Source: Ideonella paludis (GTDB lineage: Bacteria; Pseudomonadota; Gammaproteobacteria; Burkholderiales; Burkholderiaceae_C). From it: a stretch of 64,000 bases of DNA. Positions 25,687 to 33,849 of the stretch are shown here, in pieces. Below the pieces are notes generated by a model. It did not search any database. It was not told the origin of the DNA and worked only from the letters and a program-made list of their open reading frames with translations. A program made the translations under genes and the position numbers. The first letter of the stretch is position 1; each line of letters begins with the position of its first letter. The DNA is taken from assembly GCF_018069865.1 (NCBI RefSeq), contig NZ_JAGQDG010000002.1, positions 124,001-188,000 on the forward strand, read 5' to 3'.

Positions 25687-27058
25687 GTCCGCCGACTTCT
25701 CACCCAGCCCCGCCGAGATCGCCAGCACCCAGGTTCGGCTTGAACAGCAGGGTGTGCACACCCTGCTCGTGCAGTTCACCGACGTGCATGGCGTGGCCAA
25801 GGGCAAGTATGTGCCCTTGAGCTATCTGGGTGAGCTGGTGCGCACCGGCGCTGGCTTTGCCGGGCCCTCCATTTGGGGCACAGCTTTGCCGCGCATCGGG
25901 GCGCGTGCGGAGTACTACGCACGGCCCGTCAGCTTGGATGCGATTCGGCCCATGCCCTGGCAGCCGGGCTATGCCTTGGCCACAGGCAACGGCTATGTCG
26001 ATGGTCAGCCCTTTGAGGCGTGCCCGCGCCAAGTCTTGCGCCGGGCCACGGCCCGCTTGGCCGAGCGGGGCTGGGCGCTGAAAACAGGGATTGAGCCCGA
26101 GTTCTTCCTACTCAAGCACAAGGACGGCCAGTGGCTGCCCTTTGATGATGCCGATCGGCTCGACAAGCCCTCCTACGACTTGAAGTCTCTGCCCCGCCAA
26201 GCGCCGCTGCTGCACGAGTTGCACCAGGCCTTGAGCGCGATGGGGTTGGACGTGTTCCAACTGGACCACGAAGACGCCCACGGCCAGTACGAGGTGAACT
26301 TCGCCTTCGACGAATGCTTGGCCAGCGCCGACAAGCTGATGTGCTTCAAGCTGGCTGCCCACGCAGTGGCAGAGCGCCACGGGGCCGTGTTCTCGATGAT
26401 GCCCAAGCCCTTTGCGAACCAACCGGGCAGCGGCTTGCACTTTCATGTCTCGCTCTGGGATGCGCAAGGCCAAGGCTTGTTCTCGCCGACGGAGTCCCAG
26501 GCCCAGAAGGGCCATCACCTCTCTGCGCTGGGGCGGCAGTTCATTGCGGGTGTGATGGCCCACTCGGCCGCCTTGTGCGTGCTGGCTGCGCCCACGGTCA
26601 ACAGCTACAAGCGTTTGGTGGTGGGCGAGTCTTTGTCAGGCACCACCTGGGCGCCCGCCTATGTGGCCCACGGGCCGAATAACCGCACGGCGGTGGTTCG
26701 CACCCTGCCCGGCCGCTTTGAGTGGCGCTTGCCCGATGCTTCAGCCAACCCCTACTTGGCCACGGCGGCACTGATCGCGGCAGGCTTGGATGGCGTGGAC
26801 CGACAACTCGACCCCGGCCCGGCCTGCACGGATGACTTGTTCAACCTGAGTTTGTCGGAGATTGCCCTGCGCGCCATTGAGGTGCTGCCTCAGTCTCTCG
26901 ACGAAGCCATCAGCGCCTTGGAAGCCGACCCGGTGATCCTCGCCGCTTTGGGGGACACCTTGAGCCAAGAGTTGCCCCGCCTCAAGCGCGCCGAATGGTT
27001 GAGCTATGCCCGACACATCAGCGCCTGGGAGTTGCAGCGCTATGCGGCCACGTTCTGA
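25679..27058 (+). CDS. Glutamine synthetase-like ligase, second GS paralogue
   Basis: The 459-residue protein keeps the GS active-site blocks: KTGIEPEFFLL, DHEDAHGQYEVNFAF, GSGLHFHVSL, NSYKRLV and the NNRTAVVR segment. It differs widely from puuA at 15676 and resembles GlnT/type-III-like GS proteins that glutamylate amines or other acceptors. A TTG at 25679 is taken as start because it overlaps the puuC stop and begins LTESADF; an upstream ATG at 25589 would lie deep within puuC. The substrate is unknown; location suggests an amine or amino acid. It overlaps the binding-protein gene by 17 bp. Confidence 0.82.
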   Translation: MTESADFSPSPAEIASTQVRLEQQGVHTLLVQFTDVHGVAKGKYVPLSYLGELVRTGAGFAGPSIWGTALPRIGARAEYYARPVSLDAIRPMPWQPGYALATGNGYVDGQPFEACPRQVLRRATARLAERGWALKTGIEPEFFLLKHKDGQWLPFDDADRLDKPSYDLKSLPRQAPLLHELHQALSAMGLDVFQLDHEDAHGQYEVNFAFDECLASADKLMCFKLAAHAVAERHGAVFSMMPKPFANQPGSGLHFHVSLWDAQGQGLFSPTESQAQKGHHLSALGRQFIAGVMAHSAALCVLAAPTVNSYKRLVVGESLSGTTWAPAYVAHGPNNRTAVVRTLPGRFEWRLPDASANPYLATAALIAAGLDGVDRQLDPGPACTDDLFNLSLSEIALRAIEVLPQSLDEAISALEADPVILAALGDTLSQELPRLKRAEWLSYARHISAWELQRYAATF

Positions 27059-28211
27059 TCGACGTCGAGTCCTGCAAGGCATGCTGGGCCTGACGGCCGC
27101 TTCGGCGACGAAGCAGACCTGGGCTGCTCCTCCCAAGGATGTCATTCGCCTGGGCCAGTCAGTGCCTATTTCCGGGGCGGCGCAACACCTGGGCATTGAG
27201 TACCAGCGCGGCTTGCAGATGGCCTTTAATCTGGCCAATGCCAGCGGTGGCGTGCAAGGCCGCAGCATCGAGCTGATCAGCTTGGACGATGCCTATGAGG
27301 CCGACATGGCCGCCGCCAACACCCAAGACCTGATCGGTGCGGAAGCGGTGTTTGCGTTGGTCGGCTATGTTGGCGCAGAGTCAGTCCGGCGCAGCCTGCC
27401 CTTGGCGCTCAAAGCGGGCGTGCCCATGATTGCGCCCTTGTGTGGAGCCGAGTTTCTGCGCCAAGCACCGCCGCGCGCCTTGATCACCTGGCGTGCCGGA
27501 CAAGCGGCTGAATTGGCGCTGATCGTCCGCACCCTCAGCACCATGGGCTGGGACCGAATGGCCGTGCTGCAGCAAACCGATGCCGACGGCGAGGCCGGCC
27601 TGCTGGCCTTGCAGCAAGTCTTGCAAGCCGCCAAGCTGCCCGCACCGGTGACCTTGGCCAAGGTGGCACGCAACTCCACGGGCGAGTCTGCGCTGGGGCA
27701 GAACGACATTGCGCCGGCCGCCAAGCAACTGCTCGAGGCCAAGCCACAAGTGGTCGTCAGTTTGGCAGCCTATGGCAGCACAGGAGCCGTGTGGCGCGCG
27801 CTGCGCAAATCAGGCTTCAGGGGCGGCTGCTACGGCACCAGCCTGAGCGGCTCGGGGGCACTCGCCGCGCAGTTGGGCAGCGACGCGGCCGGGCTCTCTC
27901 TGACCCAGGTCGTCCCCTCACCCACGGACGCGTCCAGACCCGTGGTGGCGTCCTATCTGCAGCGCCTCAAAGCCGCCGACGCCAAGCCCGAACACGCCTC
28001 CTTGGAAGGTTGGATGGTGGGGCAGACCATCTTGGAAGCGCTGCGGCGCATGCCGCGCAATGGCACGCGCGAGCAATTCTTGGCCGCGCTGGAGTCCTTG
28101 GGAACATGGGACATGGGCGGCTTCGCCTTGAAGTGGGACCCGGCCCGCCGGCAGTTGGCTCAGCACGTCAGCCTGACCGTATACGACCAATCCGGCAGGG
28201 CGCGACATTGA
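27042..28211 (+). CDS. Periplasmic binding protein, branched-chain amino acid type (orphan)
   Basis: The 389-residue protein begins MRPRSDRRRVLQGMLGLTAASA, a twin-arginine-like signal, and continues with a Leu/Ile/Val-BP fold (VIRLGQSVPISGAAQHLGIEYQRG, LISLDDAYEADMAAAN). No permease or ATPase of the Liv type is nearby, so it may work with a distant transporter, a receptor or an unrecognised partner. ATG at 27042 is used although the frame is open further up. It overlaps the GS-like gene by 17 bp and the EamA gene by 4 bp, so expression is tightly linked. Confidence 0.85.
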   Translation: MRPRSDRRRVLQGMLGLTAASATKQTWAAPPKDVIRLGQSVPISGAAQHLGIEYQRGLQMAFNLANASGGVQGRSIELISLDDAYEADMAAANTQDLIGAEAVFALVGYVGAESVRRSLPLALKAGVPMIAPLCGAEFLRQAPPRALITWRAGQAAELALIVRTLSTMGWDRMAVLQQTDADGEAGLLALQQVLQAAKLPAPVTLAKVARNSTGESALGQNDIAPAAKQLLEAKPQVVVSLAAYGSTGAVWRALRKSGFRGGCYGTSLSGSGALAAQLGSDAAGLSLTQVVPSPTDASRPVVASYLQRLKAADAKPEHASLEGWMVGQTILEALRRMPRNGTREQFLAALESLGTWDMGGFALKWDPARRQLAQHVSLTVYDQSGRARH

Positions 28212-29131
28212 AACAAGCCATCCACTCGCCAGCCGTGCCCTGGCTGTCCTATGGCGCACTCTCACTGAGCATGGCGCTGGTGGGCAGCTATGTGGGTCTG
28301 TCCAAAGTGCTGGTGGCCATCTTTCCGATCTTTCTGCTGGCTTGGCTTCGGTTTGGAATTGCCGCGGTGGCCATGAGCGGCTGGTTACGCCGCACCACCC
28401 AAGAGCCGCCCTTGGGCCCCAAAGAAAAAGGCTTGCTGTTTCTGGAGAGCTTTCTGGGCAACTTCCTGTTTTCCATCTGCATGCTTTACGGCGTTGCCGC
28501 CACGTCTGCGGTGTCTGCGGGGGTGATGATGGCGGGCATTCCTGCCATGGTCGCCCTGCTCTCTTGGCTCTTCTTGGGTGAGCGCATTCGCCCTATGGTG
28601 CTGGCCGGCATTGCCTTGGCGGTGTGCGGCATGAGCTTGCTGGCGCTGGCGCGCCCCAGTGCTGCCCCAGAGCACCCGTCAACATCCAGCATCGGCCCAC
28701 TCTGGGGCCATGTCTTGCTGCTGGGCGCGGTGTTTTGCGAGGCTTGCTATGTGGTGATCGGCAAGCGCCTGACGGCCCAGGTCTCTCCCAAACGCATCAG
28801 CGCACTCATCAATCTCTGGGGCTTGGCTTTGGTGACGCCCTTGGGCCTGTGGCAAGCCAGCCAATTTGACTTCAGCACCGTGGCACTGCCCTCATGGGGG
28901 CTGCTGTTGTTCTACGCCTTGGCCGCCAGCGTGGTGACTGTTTGGCTCTGGATGATAGGCCTGCAAAAAGTACCCGCCCAGCGCGCAGGCGTCTTCAGCG
29001 TGTTGCTGCCCGTCTCGGCGTGCGCGGTTGGCGTGTTTTTTCTGTCCGAACCGCTGGGACTGATGCAAGGCTTGGCCTTGGGTCTGGCCTTGCTGGGGCT
29101 GCTGTTGGCCACGTGGCCCAGCGAGGCCTAA
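28208..29131 (+). CDS. EamA/DMT superfamily transporter
   Basis: The 307-residue protein has about ten hydrophobic segments in two repeats (for example YGALSLSMALVGSYVGLSKV and GVMMAGIPAMVALLSWLFLG in the first half, GLLLFYALAASVVTVWLWMI in the second), the hallmark of EamA drug/metabolite transporters. TTG at 28208 overlaps the previous stop (TTGA). Such proteins usually export or exchange small metabolites such as amino acids; the substrate here is unknown. It is convergent with the BLUF gene, stop codons overlapping by 3 bp. Confidence 0.88.
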   Translation: MKQAIHSPAVPWLSYGALSLSMALVGSYVGLSKVLVAIFPIFLLAWLRFGIAAVAMSGWLRRTTQEPPLGPKEKGLLFLESFLGNFLFSICMLYGVAATSAVSAGVMMAGIPAMVALLSWLFLGERIRPMVLAGIALAVCGMSLLALARPSAAPEHPSTSSIGPLWGHVLLLGAVFCEACYVVIGKRLTAQVSPKRISALINLWGLALVTPLGLWQASQFDFSTVALPSWGLLLFYALAASVVTVWLWMIGLQKVPAQRAGVFSVLLPVSACAVGVFFLSEPLGLMQGLALGLALLGLLLATWPSEA

Positions 29132-29508
29132 GTGCGCACGCAACGCTCAGTGAACTCGTTCATGCCCTGCTCATCTATGGGAAAGAACCCGGGCAGCGAA
29201 AAGCGGCGGAAGGACGCATAGCTTGAAAATGCCATGGTCCAGTCTGGAAAGCGCCGCGCCTCCAAGGGGCCACGCGCCAAAAGCTCCAGGTTGAAGTGCC
29301 GGTCATCCACTTGCAGGCGCTGCCACAGAGTTTCTATGGACGACGGGGGCCCCTCAATGCACTGGACGAATCTCTCATCCAGATAGAGCAAATGGCCGGT
29401 GATGCCCAGGCGAAGATTGCGCTCGCGGGCTCGGGCCAACAGGGTGAACAGGTGCAGCGACCCCAACTTGTGGGTGGCTTGGCTACGGTACAGCAGACGT
29501 TCCAGCAC
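29128..29508 (-). CDS. BLUF-domain blue-light photoreceptor, stand-alone
   Basis: The 126-residue protein is a complete BLUF domain. Relative to AppA of Rhodobacter, with a constant offset of 14, the flavin-site residues are all present: Tyr7 (Y21), Asn31 (N45), Gln49 (Q63), Trp90 (W104) and Met92 (M106). It should bind FAD and respond to blue light. There is no output domain, so it must signal through a partner, as short BLUF proteins do. GTG at 29508 is used with GAGAG just upstream. Flanking genes give no obvious partner. Confidence 0.9.
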   Translation of the reverse strand: MLERLLYRSQATHKLGSLHLFTLLARARERNLRLGITGHLLYLDERFVQCIEGPPSSIETLWQRLQVDDRHFNLELLARGPLEARRFPDWTMAFSSYASFRRFSLPGFFPIDEQGMNEFTERCVRT

Positions 29509-29607
29509 GGTCTCTCAGTAGCGCTGATGCTCTACCGCCATGAATTCAAAACGTCGCGCATGCTACGCGCGCAAATTGAACCCAGACTGACGCGGCAGCC
29601 CCCAAGC

Positions 29608-29641
29608 AAAAAACCCCTGGTTTCATCACAGAAACCAGGGG
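29608..29641 (-). terminator. Rho-independent terminator after tRNA-Val
   Basis: On the minus strand an 11-bp perfect stem CCCCTGGTTTC/GAAACCAGGGG (29641-29631 with 29624-29614) with a 6-base loop is followed by six T residues (29613-29608). It lies 20 bp after the tRNA 3' end and should end the tRNA transcript. Confidence 0.92.
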
Positions 29642-29660
29642 TTCGGCAACAGCAGAATTT

Positions 29661-29737
29661 TGGTAGGCGCGATTGGATTCGAACCAACGACCCCCACCAT
29701 GTCAAGGTGGTGCTCTAACCAACTGAGCTACGCGCCT
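29661..29737 (-). tRNA. tRNA-Val, anticodon GAC
   Basis: The minus strand from 29737 folds as a full tRNA: acceptor AGGCGCG/CGCGCCT, D arm GCTCAGTTGGTTAGAGC, anticodon stem CCACC/GGTGG around loop TTGACAT (anticodon GAC), T arm with TTCGAAT, discriminator A and an encoded CCA (29663-29661). It reads valine codons GUC and GUU. It is a single tRNA gene with its own promoter and terminator. No integrated element sits at its 3' end. Confidence 0.97.
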
Positions 29738-29749
29738 GCTGAGCCTCTC

Positions 29750-29779
29750 AGTATAGCGACTTTTTAGGGTTTATCGCAA
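29750..29779 (-). promoter_or_regulatory. Promoter of tRNA-Val
   Basis: On the minus strand TTGCGA (29779-29774) and TATACT (29755-29750) are separated by 18 bp and lie 13 bp before the tRNA 5' end. The -35 box starts 2 bp after the stop codon of the PEP-CTERM gene. Confidence 0.7.
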
Positions 29780-29780
29780 A

Positions 29781-30470
29781 TCATGAAGATTTTTGTTGGC
29801 GACGAACTCGCGCGCCAATGGCCGCCAAGCCGGCCACCATCAAAGCCAGGGTTGCGGGTTCCGGCACGGGCGGCGTGTCCGTCCACACTTTGACATTGTC
29901 GAGCGATGTACCAAAGGTATCGCTCAGGCCGGTCGCCATGAAACTCAGCGTCGTGGTGGCGCTGGCCGCCACAAAGCTGGTGGTGAAGTAGTTCCAGACA
30001 TTGTCATAAGTCTGGTTGGCAGGCAGCGCAGGCGCAGCCGTCCAGCCCGAACCCACGTTGAAGCTCAGTCCGTTGCTCTCGGCAGGCACCACCGAGCAGC
30101 AGGAGCCGTTGTAGACATCCGACGCGGGGCGACTTGAGTAGTAGAAGGACAGGTAATAGGTTTGTCCTGCCACGGTCGAAAAGTCTTGCGTCATCGTGGA
30201 ATTCCCGTTCTGAGAATCCAGCTCGGCAAAGCTACTGCCGTTTTGGGCGGTGCCGACCAAGTTGTTGCGCAACTCAATCAAGGAGTTGTCGCCGACGGCA
30301 TACCAGCCGGTGGCTTGGCTGCCCTGATAAAAGCCCCAAGTCCCTGCGGCCTGATTGGCGAGCTCAAAGCTGCCATCTTCAAGCAGATTGGTGGGCTCTT
30401 GGGTCGACTGGGCCTGCGCGCATGCAGCGCTTGCAAGCAGGGCCAAAGCGAAAATAGGACGTGTGTTCAA
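29781..30470 (-). CDS. PEP-CTERM sorting-domain secreted protein
   Basis: The 229-residue protein has a signal peptide (residues 1-20, LALLASAACAQA), a beta-rich middle (NLLEDGSFELANQAAGTWGFY, reminiscent of carbohydrate-binding-like sandwich domains), and a C-terminal PVPEPATLALMVAGLAAIGA plus basic RVRRQQ tail, the exosortase/PEP-CTERM sorting signal. It should be exported, processed by an exosortase and exposed or released, often in association with exopolysaccharide. TTG at 30470 with GGGGGA five bases upstream is the start. No exosortase is in the window. A Cys-Cys pair near residue 115 could form a disulphide. Confidence 0.88.
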   Translation of the reverse strand: MNTRPIFALALLASAACAQAQSTQEPTNLLEDGSFELANQAAGTWGFYQGSQATGWYAVGDNSLIELRNNLVGTAQNGSSFAELDSQNGNSTMTQDFSTVAGQTYYLSFYYSSRPASDVYNGSCCSVVPAESNGLSFNVGSGWTAAPALPANQTYDNVWNYFTTSFVAASATTTLSFMATGLSDTFGTSLDNVKVWTDTPPVPEPATLALMVAGLAAIGARVRRQQKSS

Positions 30471-30602
30471 GGTGTTCCCCCAACTACAAAACGCGCAAAT
30501 GTTGGCAATTAACGACCAACATCAGAACACTAAGGTGACTCGATTAAACCACGACTAAAGATACAAGTTGTTAACAATGAGGCGCAATCTCACTGGCGTG
30601 AA

Positions 30603-32897
30603 CTATTTCCGCTTGACGTGTCTCACCCCTGCGACACGCCTCACTTGTGCCAGGACTTGCGCCAAGCGAGCCACATCCGCCACTTCCACGGTAAAGGTCA
30701 TCCAAGCGGTTTGACCGTTGGCATCACGCACCGTTTGCGTGTGGACACCCACGACATTGGTCTTGTCCTTGGCGAAGACTTCCGTGATGTCGCGCAGCAG
30801 CCCCTGTCGGTCTGCGGCCTCCACCGCAACATCCACGGGATACATGGCCTCGCTGCGGGCCAACTCACTGCCCCAGGCCACGGGCAACACGCGCTCTGGC
30901 AGCCGTTGAGCCATGTGCCTGAAGTTGGTGCAATCCGCACGGTGCACGGCCACGCCCTGGCCGCGCGTCACAAAACCCCCAATGGCATCTGGCGGCGCAG
31001 GCCTGCAGCACTTGGCCAAATTGGTCAGCAGGCTCTCCACGCCCACCACCAACACGCCACCGGGCGCTCGGCTGGATGCGCCGGGCTTGCGGCGGAACAG
31101 TGGCACCTCATCGTCGGGCGCCACAGGCTCCGGAGGCCGCAGCAACTGCTCGATGTTGCGCAGCGAGTACTCGTCCTTGCCGACCACCTCGAACAAGGCC
31201 TGGGCATCCTTAAAGCCCAACTGGCTCGCCAAATCGTCGAGTTTCAGCGCCGTGCGCCCCTCGCGTTGCAGGAGCTTTTCCACCAGCTCCCGGCCCTTGG
31301 CGATGGTGCTGGCCTGGGCTTGAGCGTTAAACCATGCGCGGACCTTGGCGCGCGCCCTGGGGCTCTTTAAAAAGCCCAGTTCTGGGTTCAGCCAATCCAA
31401 GGAGGGGCCGCCTTCTTTGACGGTGACCACCTCCACCGTTTGCCCGTTCGCCAGAGGTGTGGATAGCGGCACCATCACGCCATCGACCTTGCCCCCTCGG
31501 CACCGATGGCCCAGGTCGGTATGCAGCGCATAGGCAAAGTCAATGGGCGTTGCTCCCGCCGGCAGCTCGATCACCGTGGCTTGGGGCGTGAAGACATAAA
31601 TGCGGTCGTCCAGCGCCGCCCCTTCGGCAGACACGGCCTGGCCCGAAAAGTCTCGCTCCCAGGCCAGCAACTGCCGCAATACCGCCTTGCGAGCTTCGCT
31701 CAAGCGTCCTTCATAGTCGCCGGCAGCGCTGACGCCCGCATAACCCTTGGCGCCCGCTTCCTTGTAAGCCCAGTGGGCGGCCACGCCATACTCAGCGTGC
31801 TCGTGCATTTCGTGGGTGCGGATCTGCACCTCAATGGCGCGCCCGTCATCCCCTCGAACCACCGTGTGCAAAGAGCGGTAGCCATTGGGCTTGGGCCGGG
31901 CAATATAGTCATCAAACTCGCCCTCGACGGTCTGGTAGCGCTCATGCACCCGGGACAGCGCGGCATAGCAGGCGGGTACATCAGCCACCACCACGCGCAG
32001 GGCGCGCACGTCCATCACGCGCTCAAAGTCCAAGCGCTTGCCCTGCATCTTTTTCCAGATGCTGTAGAGGTGCTTGGGCCGCCCGTGCACCACCGCAGGC
32101 ACGCCGTGGGCCTGTAAATCTGCGGCCAACTGCTTGCGCACGGCCTCCACGCTGGCTTCGCGCTCCACGCGTTTCTCGGCCAGCAGCTTGGCAATGCGCT
32201 TGTATTCGTCAGGGTGCTGGAAGCGGAAGGCCAGGTCTTCCATTTCCCACTTGATCTGCCAAATGCCCAGGCGATTGGCCAGCGGCGAGAACACCCGGCT
32301 GGTCTCATCGGCCAGGCTGTTGGGGCAAGGCTGGCGGGTGGCGGCGTACCAGCGCAGCGTCTGCAGACGCGAGGCCAAGCGCAGCAGCACCACACGCAAA
32401 TCGCGCGAAAACGCCAGCAGCATCTTGCGCACGCGCTCGGTCTGCTGGGCTTGCAGCTCTTCATCGACCTGCGCCTCGCGTGCGGCGCGTTGAATCTGCA
32501 CCAGCTTGCGGGTCAGCGTCACCAGGCTGGCATAGGACGGCCCGAAGGCTTTGTCGATCACGTCTTCCGGGCGCTGCAAAAAGTCGCCCGCGTACACCAA
32601 GTAGGCTGCGGCTTGCAGGCTGGGCGCCCCGCCGATGGTGCGCAAGATATCCGCCACTGCGCTGGCATGTGCAAAGGCGTCTTCGCCCGTGTCCAACTGC
32701 TGGCCCGTCAGCAGTGGCTCGGCAAACTGCTGGGCCCGCAGCAAGGCAGCTTGGCCTTCCTCCAACGCCGCGCGGGCCGCTGCATCGGCGGCCGCCGCGT
32801 TGCTGGCGTGGGCGGGCCGCCCGTCTGGGCGCAGCATCTCCCCGGCCAGCGCGACGATGGGCGCTGCCGGGCTGCTGGAATGTCCGTCGCTCTTCAT
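30603..32897 (-). CDS. relA: GTP pyrophosphokinase RelA
   Basis: The 764-residue protein has the long RSH layout: degenerate hydrolase domain (about 65-200), synthetase domain (about 250-370, with RVMDVRALRVVV, EGEFDDYIARPKPNGYRSLH and EVQIRTHEMHEHAEYGVAAHW), TGS (about 405-465) and C-terminal ACT-like domain. The HD metal site is missing where SpoT has HDxxED (here AAYLVYAGDFLQ), and EFDD is the RelA-type acidic motif, so this is a synthetase-only RelA, making (p)ppGpp on amino-acid starvation at the ribosome. Its ATG overlaps the upstream hydrolase stop. Confidence 0.93.
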   Translation of the reverse strand: MKSDGHSSSPAAPIVALAGEMLRPDGRPAHASNAAAADAAARAALEEGQAALLRAQQFAEPLLTGQQLDTGEDAFAHASAVADILRTIGGAPSLQAAAYLVYAGDFLQRPEDVIDKAFGPSYASLVTLTRKLVQIQRAAREAQVDEELQAQQTERVRKMLLAFSRDLRVVLLRLASRLQTLRWYAATRQPCPNSLADETSRVFSPLANRLGIWQIKWEMEDLAFRFQHPDEYKRIAKLLAEKRVEREASVEAVRKQLAADLQAHGVPAVVHGRPKHLYSIWKKMQGKRLDFERVMDVRALRVVVADVPACYAALSRVHERYQTVEGEFDDYIARPKPNGYRSLHTVVRGDDGRAIEVQIRTHEMHEHAEYGVAAHWAYKEAGAKGYAGVSAAGDYEGRLSEARKAVLRQLLAWERDFSGQAVSAEGAALDDRIYVFTPQATVIELPAGATPIDFAYALHTDLGHRCRGGKVDGVMVPLSTPLANGQTVEVVTVKEGGPSLDWLNPELGFLKSPRARAKVRAWFNAQAQASTIAKGRELVEKLLQREGRTALKLDDLASQLGFKDAQALFEVVGKDEYSLRNIEQLLRPPEPVAPDDEVPLFRRKPGASSRAPGGVLVVGVESLLTNLAKCCRPAPPDAIGGFVTRGQGVAVHRADCTNFRHMAQRLPERVLPVAWGSELARSEAMYPVDVAVEAADRQGLLRDITEVFAKDKTNVVGVHTQTVRDANGQTAWMTFTVEVADVARLAQVLAQVRRVAGVRHVKRK

Positions 32898-33769
32898 GGC
32901 CTCAGCAAAAACTCCCTCACAGCCGCCACTTGATGCGGCTGCACCAGGGTGGGCGCATGACCGGCTTCATCGAATACCACCAGCTCGGCCTTGGGGCCAC
33001 GCTGCGTCATGGCGAGCGCGGTGTCCGCGGTCAAAAGGTCTGATTGACCGCCGCGAATCAGCAAGGTTGGACAGCGCAGTTGCTCGTAGCTGTACCACAG
33101 CATGGCTTCCCCCTGTGCCGCCAACTCTGGCGTGATGGCCTTGAAGGGCAAGGCGATGGCGGGGTCGTAATGCGGCTTGAAGCCATCGCCTTCGGGCCTT
33201 AACTGCGGACGGGTCAGTGCCATCCATTGCTCACGGCTGTGCGGGCCAAAGCCTTGGGAGATGACCCACAGCTCATCGGCCGCTTGGTCTTCGGTCTTCC
33301 AGCGCACAGGCAGGCCCAGGTACTGGCCGATGCGGCTCAAGGCCTGGGCCTCAATGCGGGGGCCCACGTCATTGAGCACCAGCTTCTGAATGGGCGAGTT
33401 CGGCAGCGAAGCCACGCCCAAGCCAATCAGCCCGCCCATGGAGGTGCCCACCCAGTGCACGGTCTGGGCATCCAAGCGGGCCAGCAAGGTGACCATGTCG
33501 GCCACATAAGCGGGGATGGCATAGCCCATGGGGTCGGGCAGCCAATCCGAGTGGCCGCGGCCCACCACATCGGGGCAGACCACCCGGTACTCCCCACTCA
33601 TGGCCTGGGCCAACACGTCAAAGTCTCTGCCTTGGCGTGACAAACCGTGGACACAGACCAACACTTTGTCGTTAGCCGGGTCACCCCATTCGGTGTAAGC
33701 CATGCGGTGCAAGCCCCGCGCATTCAAGCATTGCACATGGCGTTGGCGGGGCTGGAGGGGTGCGTTCAT
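32894..33769 (-). CDS. Alpha/beta hydrolase
   Basis: The 291-residue protein has a canonical alpha/beta-hydrolase triad: Ser110 in WVGTSMGG, Asp244 in RGGQSDLLT and His271 in DEAGHAPTL, with the oxyanion region VCVHGLSRQGRDFD. It is cytoplasmic. It is divergent from 3-hydroxybutyrate dehydrogenase (80 bp between starts), which hints at a role near polyhydroxybutyrate or hydroxybutyrate ester turnover, though that is only inference. It is co-transcribed with relA by a 4-bp overlap, an arrangement that could link it to nutritional stress. Confidence 0.85.
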   Translation of the reverse strand: MNAPLQPRQRHVQCLNARGLHRMAYTEWGDPANDKVLVCVHGLSRQGRDFDVLAQAMSGEYRVVCPDVVGRGHSDWLPDPMGYAIPAYVADMVTLLARLDAQTVHWVGTSMGGLIGLGVASLPNSPIQKLVLNDVGPRIEAQALSRIGQYLGLPVRWKTEDQAADELWVISQGFGPHSREQWMALTRPQLRPEGDGFKPHYDPAIALPFKAITPELAAQGEAMLWYSYEQLRCPTLLIRGGQSDLLTADTALAMTQRGPKAELVVFDEAGHAPTLVQPHQVAAVREFLLRP

Positions 33770-33849
33770 AGGGATTGGGGCGCCTGCAAGCGTCCTTAAA
33801 GCAAGCTGTGCGGATAATCACTGTAGCAACCCCTTCAGGAGATTTCCGC

